DNA from: Siphonodentalium dalli | Lineage: Eukaryota; Mollusca; Scaphopoda; Gadilida; Siphonodentaliidae | Direction: 5' to 3' | Length of the DNA: 64,000 nt | Assembly: GCA_032622095.1 (NCBI GenBank) | Contig: CP136063.1 | Span: 281,659,426-281,723,425, forward strand | In this document: positions 38,573 to 50,317 of the stretch, one piece after another | Numbering within the stretch: the first letter of the stretch is position 1 | Layout: each line of letters starts with the position of its first letter | Position numbers and translations under genes: made by a program | Notes under the pieces: generated by a model | Database searches by the model: none | What the model was told of the DNA's origin: nothing | The model's input: only the letters and a program-made list of their open reading frames with translations

Positions 38573-39286
38573 GGAATTTATCGCGCATATTCTCTATGTA
38601 AAATGTAACATGTCACTTTTGGGGGTGAGTAATCACTAGGGTTCAGCGGCACTGCATTTTTTTTTTTTAATGTGATGCACTTATCCGACTATGCTCTGCA
38701 TGGCTCCTTATCAATTTAAAAATGGACAGAAGGTGACTATTAAACTGTTTTGTCGATGTATTTGTCAAATCAGTCCTGTATGTCATCAACCGCAGCTTTT
38801 ATAGCCGCATAGTTCATGTTTAGCGAAATAATTTACCATTTGCATGGGACATGTGTTTTCCTGTGTATTTTATTTAGATAAAAAATAAGAAATAAGAAAA
38901 TTTCATGAATAAAAACTATGCAGCATCAGGGAGACCAACTATATGTGCTACGAGGAAAATAACGGCTGATATGTATTAATATTGTGTCTCTAAATGATGA
39001 TTTCACAGAAATTCAAAAATAACGCTTATTCATTGGCGATTTATTGTTTCCAATCATGTTCTTTGGGCACCATTCATGCGCCGATTCTTTGGTGATGAAA
39101 GATTAAATTTGCTGCTATTTATTAGATGTTGAGTGAGCTAAAGCCAAATCGGACTATTTCCATTTGAATCTGAAATTTATGAAACTCATTTCCTAGTGAC
39201 AAAAGCTTGAGTTGATTGGTTCTCATAATTATTATTTTACAACCCCGAATCTATAGAAAAAGTTCAGTGAAGAGATAGAACGTCTT
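38573..39286. other. No gene or repeat recognised
   Basis: AT-rich DNA with poly-T at 38,658. Nothing supported. Confidence 0.4.
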
Positions 39287-39662
39287 TAAGGCACAGATGG
39301 CATGCGGTGGGTATATACTGTTAAAATAGACACACCCGTTAAAACTGCCATAAACAGAAAGAATATTAAAATATAGATAATTTGTTTGTATACCTATCAT
39401 AAACATCGTGTAAATAGTATGTTTTTATCAATTTTGTAAGCTGTGTTATGTAAACAAAAGCCAGGTTCTGTAAAATTTTTTGCCTTTTGTTTACATCATC
39501 GTAACATGACAAAGCATACAAACTGGACAATATCATACAATTTATGCGATGTTTATGATTGGCGTAAAAACAAAATCTGTCTATATTTTAATATTCTTTC
39601 TGTTTATGGTGGTTTTAACATTATACCCACTGTGAAAGCCATCCGTGCCTTTAATTTACATG
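39287..39662. repeat. Foldback element, about 375 bp
   Basis: Imperfect inverted repeat centred near 39,475. The left arm runs from ttaaggcacagatgg through ataaacagaaagaatattaa to ctgtaaaattttttgcc, and the right arm is its complement, ending tccgtgcctttaa. Arms are about 180 bp with many differences, so it is old. Confidence 0.75.
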
Positions 39663-39698
39663 AAGTCAGGCTAGATGATTCAAACAGCGAGTAAACAA

Positions 39699-40304
39699 CA
39701 GGGTTCGCGCTGCCACTTGCCAAATTTGCCAATGGCAAAAATAATTCACATTTGGCAAAAAATATTTTCATTTGGCAAAAGTTTTGGCAAGTCACTTTTT
39801 AATTCCTCAAAAAAGTTGAAAAATATCGGTCAATCAATACCATTAATTTTAGGAAACTATTACAATATATGTATATTAGTGGTGTTTTAATGGTTTCGGA
39901 AAAGTTAACACCTCCATTAAGATGCAGTTAATCTGGTAACATTATTATCGATGGGTGGAGGGATTACCCGTATTTAGTGTGATGGTGGTGTTTATATGGC
40001 TAATCCTCTTGTGATGTTCCCTTCTGGTGAAGCAAGTCTTCTAACGTTTTATTGTTCGGTGATTGGTTTATTGTTGTATGATAAACCACAATGGAGATGC
40101 GAGTATAATTATTATCTAACTGCTTTCCTATCGATATCAAACATCGTTCAAACCGCGAGTGTCGAAATATGAAACACAATCAAGGTTGCAGAAAATTATA
40201 CTATCAGGGATAACATTTGTCAAATTATAGTTCAATTTGGCAAAAAATATTTTCATTTGGCAAATTATTTGGCAAAAGTAAATTTCGGTCCAGCGTGGAC
40301 CCTG
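39699..40304. mobile_element. hAT-like MITE, 606 bp, perfect 8-bp duplication
   Basis: Starts CAGGGTTCGCGCTGCC and ends CCAGCGTGGACCCTG, giving short inverted termini of the hAT type. It is flanked on both sides by GTAAACAA (39,691-39,698 and 40,305-40,312), the 8-bp duplication typical of hAT transposases. Sub-terminal words aatttggcaaaaaatatttt are repeated near both ends in direct orientation. No transposase frame is present. Confidence 0.88.
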
Positions 40305-40589
40305 GTAAACAAGCTGGATAAGCATAATCTAGTCAGTCGTCAATTCAGTTGTTTAAAAAATAAGGTTATAATTTCATTGTTTTCATATGTACATTCATTA
40401 TTAATTGTTAAAGATGTTTTTGTTTGAATAATTCAGTTGTTATTTGTTAAAATGTGTTATCACTCAGTGTTATGGAAAATATATTCACCCGGAGATATAT
40501 TTATTATTGTTGTTCTATGAAATCCAATCTTGTGTACCCTTTCCTAATTTTACCCAAGGCTGTGTAGTGCCCTTCATCATGTTTGGTAA

Positions 40590-40760
40590 AGAATAGGATA
40601 GGATAGGATATTTTATTTCAATATACACACATTAATGCATAATACATTTGACAAATATTACATTGTATATTTGAGGGGGTGGCATAGTCAGACTAGACTG
40701 TCTTACTGCCACCCCCTGTGTACCTTTACCACTTTATCTGGTGAAAGAAAACCCCTTCAA
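40590..40760. repeat. Retroposon tail-like repeat
   Basis: taggatagga repeats followed by tattttatttcaatatacac, a form common at the 3' ends of LINE or SINE copies read in reverse, then a ggggtggca/tgccacccc hairpin. No ORF. Confidence 0.5.
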
Positions 40761-40835
40761 TGAAAGTATAGAATGAATTGGATGGGTATTTATTACTGGT
40801 TTATTTCAGGTCTCAAAGTATGGTGTTGTCATTTA

Positions 40836-40928
40836 CAGAATGAGGTCCCCAGAGGGTGAATTTAGTGATATGCTACCCCGCACAGTGGGCTAGCATCACT
40901 AAATTCACCCTCTGGGGACCTCATTCTG
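40836..40928. mobile_element. GAGGTCCCC hairpin MITE, best copy (93 bp)
   Basis: Nearly perfect palindrome. The left arm cagaatgaggtccccagagg continues gtgaatttagtgat, followed by a loop around ctaccccgcacagtgggcta, and the right arm is its complement. Six further copies of varied decay lie at 28,299, 28,560, 56,136, 57,061, 57,758 and 57,961. Confidence 0.9.
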
Positions 40929-40960
40929 GTAGGCCTCATCTTCTCTGGAAAGTATCTTTA

Positions 40961-41664
40961 TTATACCCCCTGTAACGAAGTTAGGGGGGGTATACTGGAA
41001 TCAGCTTGGGCGTGCGTCCGTGGACACAAATTTGTCCGGAGTTTTTCTCAGTCATTTTTAGATAAATTTCCGTGAAACTTGGCACAGACATCAACCACCA
41101 TGGGAACCTGTGCACCTGCAAAATTTTCGCAACATGTATAATTTTGTCCGAGCTTTTATTTCTACATTTTTAGGTCAATTTTTTTTTTAACTTGGCACAG
41201 ATATTTAGTACCACCTGTGCACCTGCAATTATGACGTCTGTCCGACATTTTTTGGTGGAGTTATCCCCCTTTTTTTACTTAGAATTTTTTTTGCGACATG
41301 CCTAATTTTGTCCGAGCTTTTATTCCTACATTTTAGGTCAATGTTTTTTAATCTTGGCACAGATATTTAGTACCATGAGAACCTGTGCACCTGCGATTAT
41401 GATGTCTGTCTGACTTTTTTTTTGTGGAGTTATTCCCCTTTTTCGACTTGGAACATTTTCGCAACATGCATAATTTTGTCCAAGCTTTTATTCCTACATT
41501 TTTCGGTCAATAGGTTTAAGATTAGGGTTGGGGTTGTGCACCTGCAGTGGGAACTGTTATTTTATTATTTGAACTAAATGTTTACTGACATGTGAAACAT
41601 CTTAGTATTTTAAAAACACGGGGGGGGGGTATCCTTATTCCCATTGGGACAGTCACACCTCTAG
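40961..41664 (+). mobile_element. TATACCCCC repeat element, copy 2
   Basis: Starts ttataccccctgtaacgaag with a ggggggtata complement nearby, and ends ggggggtatccttattccca...cacctctag before T. Inside are three degenerate repeats of a unit with cttggcacagatatttagta. Noncoding. Confidence 0.75.
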
Positions 41665-42365
41665 TTTATATATATCAAATTACAATTTATTTTTGTTTCT
41701 TCAGAAACTTCATCATCTGGGAACCTAAATCTGTGTCTAGGTCTCCCATAACAGATGAGACCATACAGAATGAACTCTCCACTACATCATAAAAACTAAA
41801 ACTCAACCTTTGGGGACCTCATTATGCAAATGTCCAGCACCATATTTTGAAGCCTGATTTCTTTACTGAATGTTAACAAATTTAAATCGACAAACAATTC
41901 ATAAGCTTTATATCGATTTATATATAATTTAAACAAATTTTCAAAACTACCACAACAAATGAAAGTAACATATATTGTTCAAATACCAACACAATCTCCC
42001 AATAACACTCAGCGAACTCGTGCACAGTCGACTTGAAGTGATGTAGGTGTTCATCACTTTTTATGAAATGTTGACTTTAGTTATTGCCTGATGAACGTTG
42101 GAGAAGTTCATGTAACCATATCGTGATTTGTTCTGATTCTTACGGAAGCTAATTGTTTGAATACAGAGGGTGTGTGGTTATATATAGATGAATTATAATG
42201 GCCAATGATGGCTGGATATTTCAGTCCAAACATTTGACTAAAAGTAGTAGTAGCTGGTTTGGAAATCAATCTATCATAACATTTTCAATTTATTTTTTAT
42301 TTTATCTCAAAGTTCCAACTGTTGAAAACTTGACAAAAGATAGAGGTGATACTCCTTCAATCTCA
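41665..42365. other. No gene; remnant of the hairpin-MITE parent repeat
   Basis: 41,700-41,840 carries ggacctcattatgcaaatgt and ggtctcccata, similar to the surroundings of other GAGGTCCCC copies. The remainder is unassigned. Confidence 0.4.
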
Positions 42366-44020
42366 CCCCTGTCACTAATGTTCCTGGTACACTCACTCTG
42401 TTTTTATAGTACTATACTATACTATGTGTGCTGTATATCTGTGAGAAGATATGAGATACTGTGTCACTAATGTTCCTGGTACACTCACTCTGTTTTTATA
42501 GTACTATACTATACTATGTGTGCTGTATATCTGTGAGAAGATATGAGATACTGTGTCACTAATGTTCCTGGTACACTCACTCTGTTTTTATAGTACTATA
42601 CTATACTATGTGTGCTGTATATCTGTGAGAAGATATGAGATACTGTGTCACTAATGTTCCTGGTACACTCACTCTGTTTTTATAGTACTATACTATACTA
42701 TGTGTGCTGTATATCTGTGAGAAGATATGAGATACTGTGTCACTAATGTTCCTGGTACACTCACTCTGTTTTTATAGTACTATACTATACTATGTGTGCT
42801 GTATATCTGTGAGAAGATATGAGATACTGTGTCACTAATGTTCCTGGTACACTCACTCTGTTTTTATAGTACTATACTATACTATGTGTGCTGTATATCT
42901 GTGAGAAGATATGAGATACTGTGTCACTAATGTTCCTGGTACACTCACTCTGTTTTTATAGTACTATACTATACTATGTGTGTTGTATATCTGTGAGAAG
43001 ATATGAGATACTGTGTCACTAATGTTCCTGGTACACTCACTCTGTTTTTATAGTACTATACTATACTATGTGTGCTGTATATCTGTGAGAAGATATGAGA
43101 TACTGTGTCACTAATGTTCCTGGTACACTCACTCTGTTTTTATAGTACTATACTATACTATGTGTGCTGTATATCTGTGAGAAGATATGAGATACTGTGT
43201 CACTAATGTTCCTGGTACACTCACTCTGTTTTTATAGTACTATACTATACTATGTGTGCTGTATATCTGTGAGAAGATATGAGATACTGTGTCACTAATG
43301 TTCCTGGTACACTCACTCTGTTTTTATAGTACTATACTATACTATGTGTGCTGTATATCTGTGAGAAGATATGAGATACTGTGTCACTAATGTTCCTGGT
43401 ACACTCACTCTGTTTTTATAGTACTATACTATACTATGTGTGCTGTATATCTGTGAGAAGATATGAGATACTGTGTCACTAATGTTCCTGGTACACTCAC
43501 TCTGTTTTTATAGTACTATACTATACTATGTGTGCTGTATATCTGTGAGAAGATATGAGATACTGTGTCACTAATGTTCCTGGTACACTCACTCTGTTTT
43601 TATAGTACTATACTATACTATGTGTGCTGTATATCTGTGAGAAGATATGAGATACTGTGTCACTAATGTTCCTGGTACACTCACTCTGTTTTTATAGTAC
43701 TATACTATACTATGTGTGCTGTATATCTGTGAGAAGATATGAGATACTGTGTCACTAATGTTCCTGGTACACTCACTCTGTTTTTATAGTACTATACTAT
43801 ACTATGTGTGCTGTATATCTGTGAGAAGATATGAGATACTGTGTCACTAATGTTCCTGGTACACTCACTCTGTTTTTATAGTACTATACTATACTATGTG
43901 TGCTGTATATCTGTGAGAAGATATGAGATACTGTGTCACTAATGTTCCTGGTCCACTCACTCTGTTTTTATAGTACTACATGTATGCTGTATATCAGTCA
44001 GAAGATATGAGATACTGTGT
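42366..44020 (+). repeat. 92-bp satellite, about 18 almost identical copies
   Basis: Tandem units of 92 bp (gtcactaatgttcctggtac, then tatagtactatactatacta, then atctgtgagaagatatgaga). Over 16 units I saw one substitution (tgtgtgttgta near 42,982). The last unit is diverged, with a deletion. Each unit holds a short palindromic tatagtactatac core. Noncoding. Confidence 0.97.
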
Positions 44021-44332
44021 TAATTTTGATTGAAAGTTTCAGGTTGGATATTGATTCAATATATGATCGATACTGGTGCCATCTTATTTCCTCCCCGAAA
44101 CTCATGATCAGAAATCACGTTCTACTGACATATAGACATGTTATGAAAACCCACATATGACCGTTGGTGGATCCTAGACGCAAAATTAATGAATAAAATG
44201 TATTACCACAATATCATTGCTTATAAAAGATAATACCTTTTGAATTATTTATTGGTGTAACTCAGGTTATGTAGTAAAGAATTGGCTGTTGCCAAAATAT
44301 AGAAAGCACACAAATGGATGAAAAATATCAAC
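44021..44332. other. No feature recognised
   Basis: AT-rich unique DNA between the 92-bp satellite and a TTAA-flanked element. Confidence 0.4.
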
Positions 44333-44336
44333 TTAA

Positions 44337-46887
44337 CTCATACTATACTCAATGGATTCTCCCACTTATAGTCCAGTGCATTTATGAGAAAAAAATGCCA
44401 CACCCGGAACTAATTGCAACAGAATTTTTTTTTGCTGGAATAAGTACACAAACCCTCCATAAACAACATACTAAAAATCGGCAAAAATCGGAAAAAGGGA
44501 AATTGGTGAATTTCGTGAAATAAATTTGGGGAAATTTGGTCAAATCATCAATTTATGGATTTTCATGGATGCATATAAGAACAATCAAATTCACAAATCC
44601 TACAAATGGTATGTGTATTGTGTCGACCTCAATTTCCTGAACCCAGTACTGAAAACCATTCCCAGATTCATTGCGTATTTTTCGAGTTGTGTGCCTTCAA
44701 AAACGCGAGTTTACCTGATTTCGGCCCATTTTCGGGGCCTCAATTCGAAGAATGAGCCAAAATGCCTTATTTGCGATTAATTATTAAAAAAACTAGAGCA
44801 AACTGAAGGGATTTTTCAGTGTTATAGTAATTTCCTCACTAGATTAAACACAAAATATGATTAATATGTGTATCTATAATTAAGAAGAAGATTATATTCT
44901 CAAACAAAATGTGTGTTCCATTGTATGGACCTGGCCAATTTTGCCTCCGACACTGAACGTGTGTGATGAAATGCAATATTTGAGGTCATGTAACTCAATA
45001 ATTTAATACCCATATGCCATGCTTTTCTTATAACCTTTTAAGTATGTTGGATTGTACAAAATGTAAAGGTATTAACAGGACATTATTTAAGAAAATCAAC
45101 TTATGGCCCTTTGAATACTTAGTTTTAGCTTGTTTCCAAAGATGCCAGTTTGAGGCATTTTTGTCCAATCTAAAAGGTTTTGGGCCATAAAAACAAAAAA
45201 CAATGGGTGTTTTAATGTGTAAAATTATTTGAACTTTCCTCCCACAACAATTAGCCTTACATTGGTTATGCCATAGTATTTCACTTGATTTCTTTCATTT
45301 TTCAGGAAACTGACTCCAAATTTTAACGTTGGTATAGGGGTAGGGAAAATCACAAAATGCAATCTTATCACCAAATTACAGCCATTTCAGACACAATGTT
45401 GTTTTCTTCCAGTTTGTGTACATTCCTGTTGCATTATAAAACTGCTTAATACATTATCGGACGTTGATTTAGAATTTTATGGTTATGTTGTATAAAACAA
45501 TCTCAAAATAGCCAATTTGACATTTCACTGCCAAATTATGACAAAAAATATTATAGCTCTGTCAATAAACATAAACAAAGGAAATATGAAATTATGTATG
45601 AAAGAACAATGTAAGCAGAAACTGTTAATATAAAGTTTTCTGCTTCAAGATGCATAATTTTGAAGATTTTGTTGATATGCTTTCCCCTACCCCATTTTTC
45701 TGCCGTTCAAATTTGGAGTAAGTTTCCACAATGATGAGTGAAATCCAGTGAAATTCATTGGTATAGCCATTGAAATGCTATTTTCTAAAAAAAAAATGAT
45801 TTAAGAGGACAGATCACATAATTTTACACAATAAACTTTCGTTAATTTTTCTGAATATGCCTAACATCCTTTTAAAATTGACAAAAACGTCCCACAATTG
45901 CATTTTCGGAAAAGAGGCTAGACTAAGAGTTCATAGGACCATAATGTTATTTTCTTCACCAATGTATTTGGAAATTCCTTCACAATTTGTTCAATCTAGT
46001 ATTCTCAAAATGTTATGAGAAAAGCAGAGCATATGGATATTAATTTATTGAGTTACATGACCTCAAATATGGCATTTCATCACACGAGTTCTGTGTCAAG
46101 GCAAATTTGGCTAAGTCCATACAATGGAACACACATTTTGTTTGAGAATATTTTATTCTCCTTATTCATAGATGCACATATTAATCATATTTTGTGTTTT
46201 ATCTGGTGAGGAAATTACTAAAACAGTGTAAAAGTAATTAATTTTGTTCTAGTTTTTTAAATAATTAACCATATAATACAGCATTTGGCTCATTCTGCGA
46301 AATTAAGGCTCCGAAATCAGGTAAACTCGCGTTTTTGAAGGCACACAACTCGAAAAATACTTAAGGAATCTGGGAATGGTTTCCAGTTCTGGATTCAGGA
46401 AAATGTGGTCGACAAAATAGGCATGATATTTGTAGGACTTGTAAATTTGAATTTTTTATATACATTCATGAAAACCCATAAATTGATGATTTGACCAAAT
46501 TTTCTCAATTTTTTTTCACGAAATTCACTAATTTCCCTTTTTCCGATTTTTGCCGATTTTTAGTATGTTGTTTATGGAGGGTATATGTACCAATTCCAGC
46601 AAAAAAAAATTCTGTTGCAATTAGTTCTGGGTAAAACCATAAATGCACTGGACTATTAGTTATAAAGTATACATTAGAATGAGATATTATTCATTTGTAG
46701 GGACGTTCAGGAAATAAAAGCAGATGACTGATGACGAGAAGCTAATACAAGTGCAGAATGATTCATATTCTTTGGTGGGAAAATTTCAAATGTTCAGATA
46801 ATAAATTACACAAATGACCTATAGTCGTTTGTTGAACTTATTATCTGAACATAACTACTCGTCGATGGGGATTTAGTAAAGAAAGAG
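44337..46887. mobile_element. TTAA MITE family F carrying a large foldback insertion
   Basis: TTAA at 44,333-44,336 and 46,888-46,891. The left 30 bp (tcatactatactcaatggat, tctcccactta) and the right 225 bp (ttataaagtatacattagaa to agtaaagaaagag) are the two parts of a family F element like 54,264-54,506 and 59,569-59,810. They are separated by the foldback at 44,364-46,660. Confidence 0.75.
44364..46660. mobile_element. Giant foldback element, 2.3 kb palindrome
   Basis: Both halves are reverse complements with the axis near 45,520. Pairs include cttatagtccagtgcattta with its complement at 46,640, ggtcatgtaac at 44,984 with gttacatgacc at 46,052, and ggggtaggg near 45,340 with its complement near 45,690. 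Arms are about 1.1 kb and diverged by substitutions and small indels. No transposase frame is visible; all ORFs are below 90 codons. It resembles a Foldback-type or long-TIR non-autonomous element. Confidence 0.88.
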
Positions 46888-46891
46888 TTAA

Positions 46892-47196
46892 AACATATTT
46901 CAGTATGTTTACTTGCTTATTTTCACGTCAGGGTTAGTTTGCACCAAGTGTCCTCGAAATATTATTATAGATATATTGAATACAGCCGATAAAATGGGAA
47001 TAGAACCGACCCGATTGAAATTGAAACATCACAGACATAAAAAATTGCTGTTAAAATTTCCGTTGTTATGAAGCATTGTATTCAAATTGTTATTATGATC
47101 CTGTTCTTTGTGTGTACAAATTGTAAGAGGAATTTTAAAAATAATTAAATTATCAACTTGACGGTTAAAAAATTGAGTTTTGCCCTGTTTTGCCTG
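46892..47196. other. No feature recognised
   Basis: AT-rich DNA between two TTAA elements. Confidence 0.4.
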
Positions 47197-47200
47197 TTAA

Positions 47201-47264
47201 CCCTTTACCCAACAGAACGGCCCTGTGCCAATGCATTCTCTTATATATTCGAGTCGACCATAGG
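47201..47264 (+). mobile_element. TTAA MITE family B, truncated copy 3
   Basis: TTAA at 47,197-47,200, then CCCTTTACCCAACAGAACGG and the left arm of the first hairpin. It breaks off after gagtcgaccatagg. Confidence 0.85.
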
Positions 47265-47404
47265 GATCACCAGATATGATTTATATGAAAGAATGGAATT
47301 TTGTGCTGCCAATTAATTAATCACATAGACTGTTGATATTAAGAAATAAACACACTCAGAAAGAACTAAAATATATAGTTTCAATCCATGATGCCTTCTA
47401 CTGT

Positions 47405-47500
47405 AAAATCCTTTTTATTCGTGGGGGTTCATTATTCGTTGATTTCGTGGTTCGGTCCAACCACGAAATCTAAACCCAACGATATAATTGACTCAGAGTA
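47405..47500. repeat. Short hairpin repeat with TTCGTGG words
   Basis: Contains a perfect 12-bp stem, gatttcgtggtt with aaccacgaaatc, around a gcaa-like short loop (cggtcc). The preceding ttattcgtgggggttcatta suggests a dispersed MITE, but only one copy is in the window. Confidence 0.5.
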
Positions 47501-47883
47501 AATCAGAGAAAATCAAAATGAATATCGCGCATGAAATGAGAGACATAAAATTTTGTTAGTGGCCTATTCATAATTGTTTGTATATAACACAGTCTGCTCT
47601 CTGCGATAATAATTTGTATAAACAATGCGTACTGAATTGATCTCTTAATAAAGGCTAATGGTTTCATCACGCACAGGTTACATAAAACAATAAATGACTA
47701 TACCTCACTAGCGTGTGAAATGAAGCCGATAGCTATTAGTACATTGATTGCGAAATGCCCTTTCAGCACCAGATATCTGAAGGCCCGATATCTCAATAAT
47801 GTACCCTGTCAATGATGTCAGAAACCTTCTATTGTAGGAGCTGTTGTTGAAAATAAATATGACACCTGATCCATGAATTCATG

Positions 47884-47967
47884 TCCCCATGGGAGACTCG
47901 CATATATAAGATAATGCACTGACACAGGGTTTTCGCAATGTTAGGAAGCTCCATTCATGGAAGGTTT
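47884..47967 (-). mobile_element. TTAA MITE family C, 84-bp end fragment
   Basis: Ends tgggagactcgcatatataa, cacagggttttcgcaatgtt, aggaagctccattcatggaa, then TTTAA. This is the terminal part of family C in inverted orientation. Confidence 0.75.
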
Positions 47968-48135
47968 AAAAGTTTGTTTTAATTACAATATAACAAAAAA
48001 TTGTGTTGGTCGTCACTAATATGTTGCCACTTTAGAAGGGACCCAAATAACTCACAAATGTGCAAAAATAAGTCTGTAAAAACATCACCACCAAGAAAAA
48101 CATGGATAAATAGATAAACTCTGTTCTTGTATTAA

Positions 48136-48778
48136 CCATTCCATGACTGCAGCTTCCTGAAATTTTTGCGAAAACCCTGTGTCAGTGCATTCTCATATAT
48201 ATGTGAGTCTCTCATTGGGAGCCTAGCATATATTAAGATAATTCATTGACCTAAAATATTTAACCTTGACCTTGTAAGCCAGTGCATTCTCTTATATATG
48301 TGAGGCTCCCTATGGGAGACTCGCATATATAAGAGAATGCCCTGGCACAGGATCTTTAACCCTTTACCCAACAAAACGGCCAAAACCGGCCAAATAAAGC
48401 TTCAACAGCCTAAAATATCTTCGGTCTGTCTCAATAGAACCATACAAATATGGATATCATTGGAACCGGCTCCTTGACCACATTGTGATAGTTACAGTTA
48501 TGCCCTGTGCCAATGCATTCTCTTATATATGCGAGTCGACCATAGGTCGCCTCGCATATATAAGAGAATGCATTGGCCTAAAAAAAAACCTTTTTTTACC
48601 ATTTTTTCTTACATTCTTTAACAATTTTATAATTTTTAATGTGTTAAGCCAATGCATTCTCTTATATATGCGAGGCGACCTATGGTCGACTCGCATATAT
48701 AAGAGAATGCATTGGCACAGGGCCGTTCTGTTGGGTAAAGGGTTAATGCTGCACCAGCTCAGCTCCCAGCATGAAAGA
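48136..48778 (+). mobile_element. TTAA MITE family C, copy 2, interrupted
   Basis: TTAA at 48,132-48,135, then CCATTCCATGACTGCAGCTT, two hairpins, and cctggcacaggatct. At an internal TTAA (48,356) a family B element is inserted, and family C resumes at 48,747 with tgctgcaccagctcagctcc and ends near gcatgaaagaga. Confidence 0.88.
48360..48742 (-). mobile_element. TTAA MITE family B, copy 4 (383 bp), nested
   Basis: The same length and ends as 33,395-33,777 but in the opposite orientation, with TTAA at 48,356-48,359 and 48,743-48,746. It sits inside family C, whose uninterrupted sequence ctttaatgctg is seen at 32,920. This is direct proof of TTAA-precise insertion. Confidence 0.92.
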
Positions 48779-49190
48779 GATAATTATTGATAGTTCTCCG
48801 ATAACAACATTTTGCATGTTGAAACAATTGTTATGTAATCAGAAATGTTACATTGATTTGTCCACAAACATTGCTAATTGTGTAGTAAGTTCAAATTGTG
48901 TTGAATACATAGGCCTAAATTTAACAACTAGAGGGCATGTTCGTGATATCATGTGATATGAGGTCAAACTATTTAGCAATGTACAAACATTTAAACCAAA
49001 CTTTATTAAGAACATAACATATGGGACATATATATATGATGTTCGTGCAGACTTATAAGTAAATGTGTATACATATAATTTTGAATGGGAGCATTCTATT
49101 GTGCCTCGTTTCATTTACTCCTGTAGCCTATACAAAAGTATTTGTTTCATAATTAAATCTTGTATTTGAAATTACCAGGGAAGGCTTTAG
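48779..49190. other. No feature recognised
   Basis: AT-rich DNA upstream of the 65-bp repeats. No ORF with support. Confidence 0.4.
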
Positions 49191-49380
49191 TATTTTAATG
49201 TGAGGACGTCGAGATGGGGACTTTACGAGACACAATCGATGGGGACTTTAATTGATATTTTAATATGAGGATGTTGAGATGAGGACTTTATGAGACACAA
49301 TCGATGGGGACTTTAATTGATATTTTAATGTGAGGACGTCGAGATGGGGACTTTACGAGACACAATCGATGGCTTATTGA
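49191..49380 (+). repeat. 65-bp tandem repeat, 3 copies, upstream of NUDT9
   Basis: Units start tattttaatgtgaggacgtc at about 49,191, 49,256 and 49,321, and include gagacacaatcgatgggg. The array ends about 55 bp before the first NUDT9 ATG, so it lies in the promoter or leader, or at the end of an upstream intron. Confidence 0.9.
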
Positions 49381-49436
49381 GGCGTCATCAGGATCTCATA
49401 CAGTTCTAGTTCAACCTCTTATTGTCGATAGGAGTT

Positions 49437-49753
49437 ATGTATTCTGCTTATGTGAACCAACTGCGGACTACAAGGCCCCGCACTGAGGCCCGGTGTGAAG
49501 AGACTGGAACGCCCCACATCGAGACCCGGTGTGAAGAGACTGGGACGCCTCACACTGAAGCTAGGTGTGAAGAGACTGGGATGCCCCACACTGAAGCTAG
49601 GTGTGAGATCTACCCCAGGTCTACAGACGTGAGGCGATTCCCGGTTGCAGACGATAAAGTGTCGTGGTCCATTGACTTTCTGGAATATTCTCCTGTTGAC
49701 TACACAACACCAAAAATACTGAAAGGTCCTGCCTATGCTGATCCAGATTTCAG
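49437..49753 (+). CDS. NUDT9: NUDT9-like ADP-ribose pyrophosphatase, exon 1
   Basis: First coding exon of a seven-exon gene (49,437-49,753; 51,495-51,593; 52,334-52,420; 54,950-55,058; 57,288-57,431; 59,366-59,483; 61,043-61,155). These join in one 328-codon frame, close to the roughly 350 residues of vertebrate NUDT9. The enzyme hydrolyses ADP-ribose to AMP and ribose 5-phosphate, often in mitochondria. The start is the first ATG after an in-frame TAG at 49,407, but an acceptor-like gatag at 49,430 leaves room for an upstream exon. Residues about 14-57 are a 12-residue repeat (CEETGTPHTEAR). The conserved NUDT9 start follows: RRFPVADDKVSWSIDFLEY, then PVDYTTP and GPAYADPDF. A gtaaac donor follows in phase 2. 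The alternative, the C-terminal domain of a TRPM2 channel, is disfavoured because no channel exons lie upstream and another gene does. Confidence 0.85.
49476..49607 (+). repeat. 36-bp coding minisatellite in NUDT9 exon 1
   Basis: About 3.5 units of gtgaagagactgggacgccc plus cacactgaagctag, starting at 49,495, 49,531 and 49,567. Each unit encodes 12 residues (C E E T G T P H T E A R), so unit changes keep the frame. Confidence 0.92.
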
Positions 49754-50317
49754 GTAAACCAGCATAACGTTCCACTAAAGGGACATGAGGCACTCACAGC
49801 GGGTAAATGTGAAAAATCAAAAAGGATTGTAAAACCATCATCACTAAGAAGAACATGTAAAGATAAATAGGCTTTCTTCTTCTTCTTTTTTATTCATAAT
49901 ATCCAGTGACGAGATAACAAATTTTGAAACCATTGTTATGTCATCATTAATCTTACAGTGAATATCATTTAATCACTTAACCAAATATATTTACATACTG
50001 AGTGTGATTATCACTAAATCCAGCATTCCGATTGGTCGGCGCCCACGTGACTAGTTGCAATTATTTCTCGGTGAACACGCAACAGGTCATAACTGCAGCC
50101 CCATAATTACATCGACGCGTCATCGGTTTCGGAAAGAAGAACGCGTAATGTTTTGGACTCGCACTTAATAAATCATCATGTTTCAATATAAAGAGCCTCG
50201 TTGATCCTGTTAACTTTGCCAAGGGCGCTATGGGATATTTTGGGCTGGTTTTGTCACGATACACTTTTCGATTTAAATACATTTACAAAAGTGGCTTTTT
50301 CGCTAAATGTATATAAA

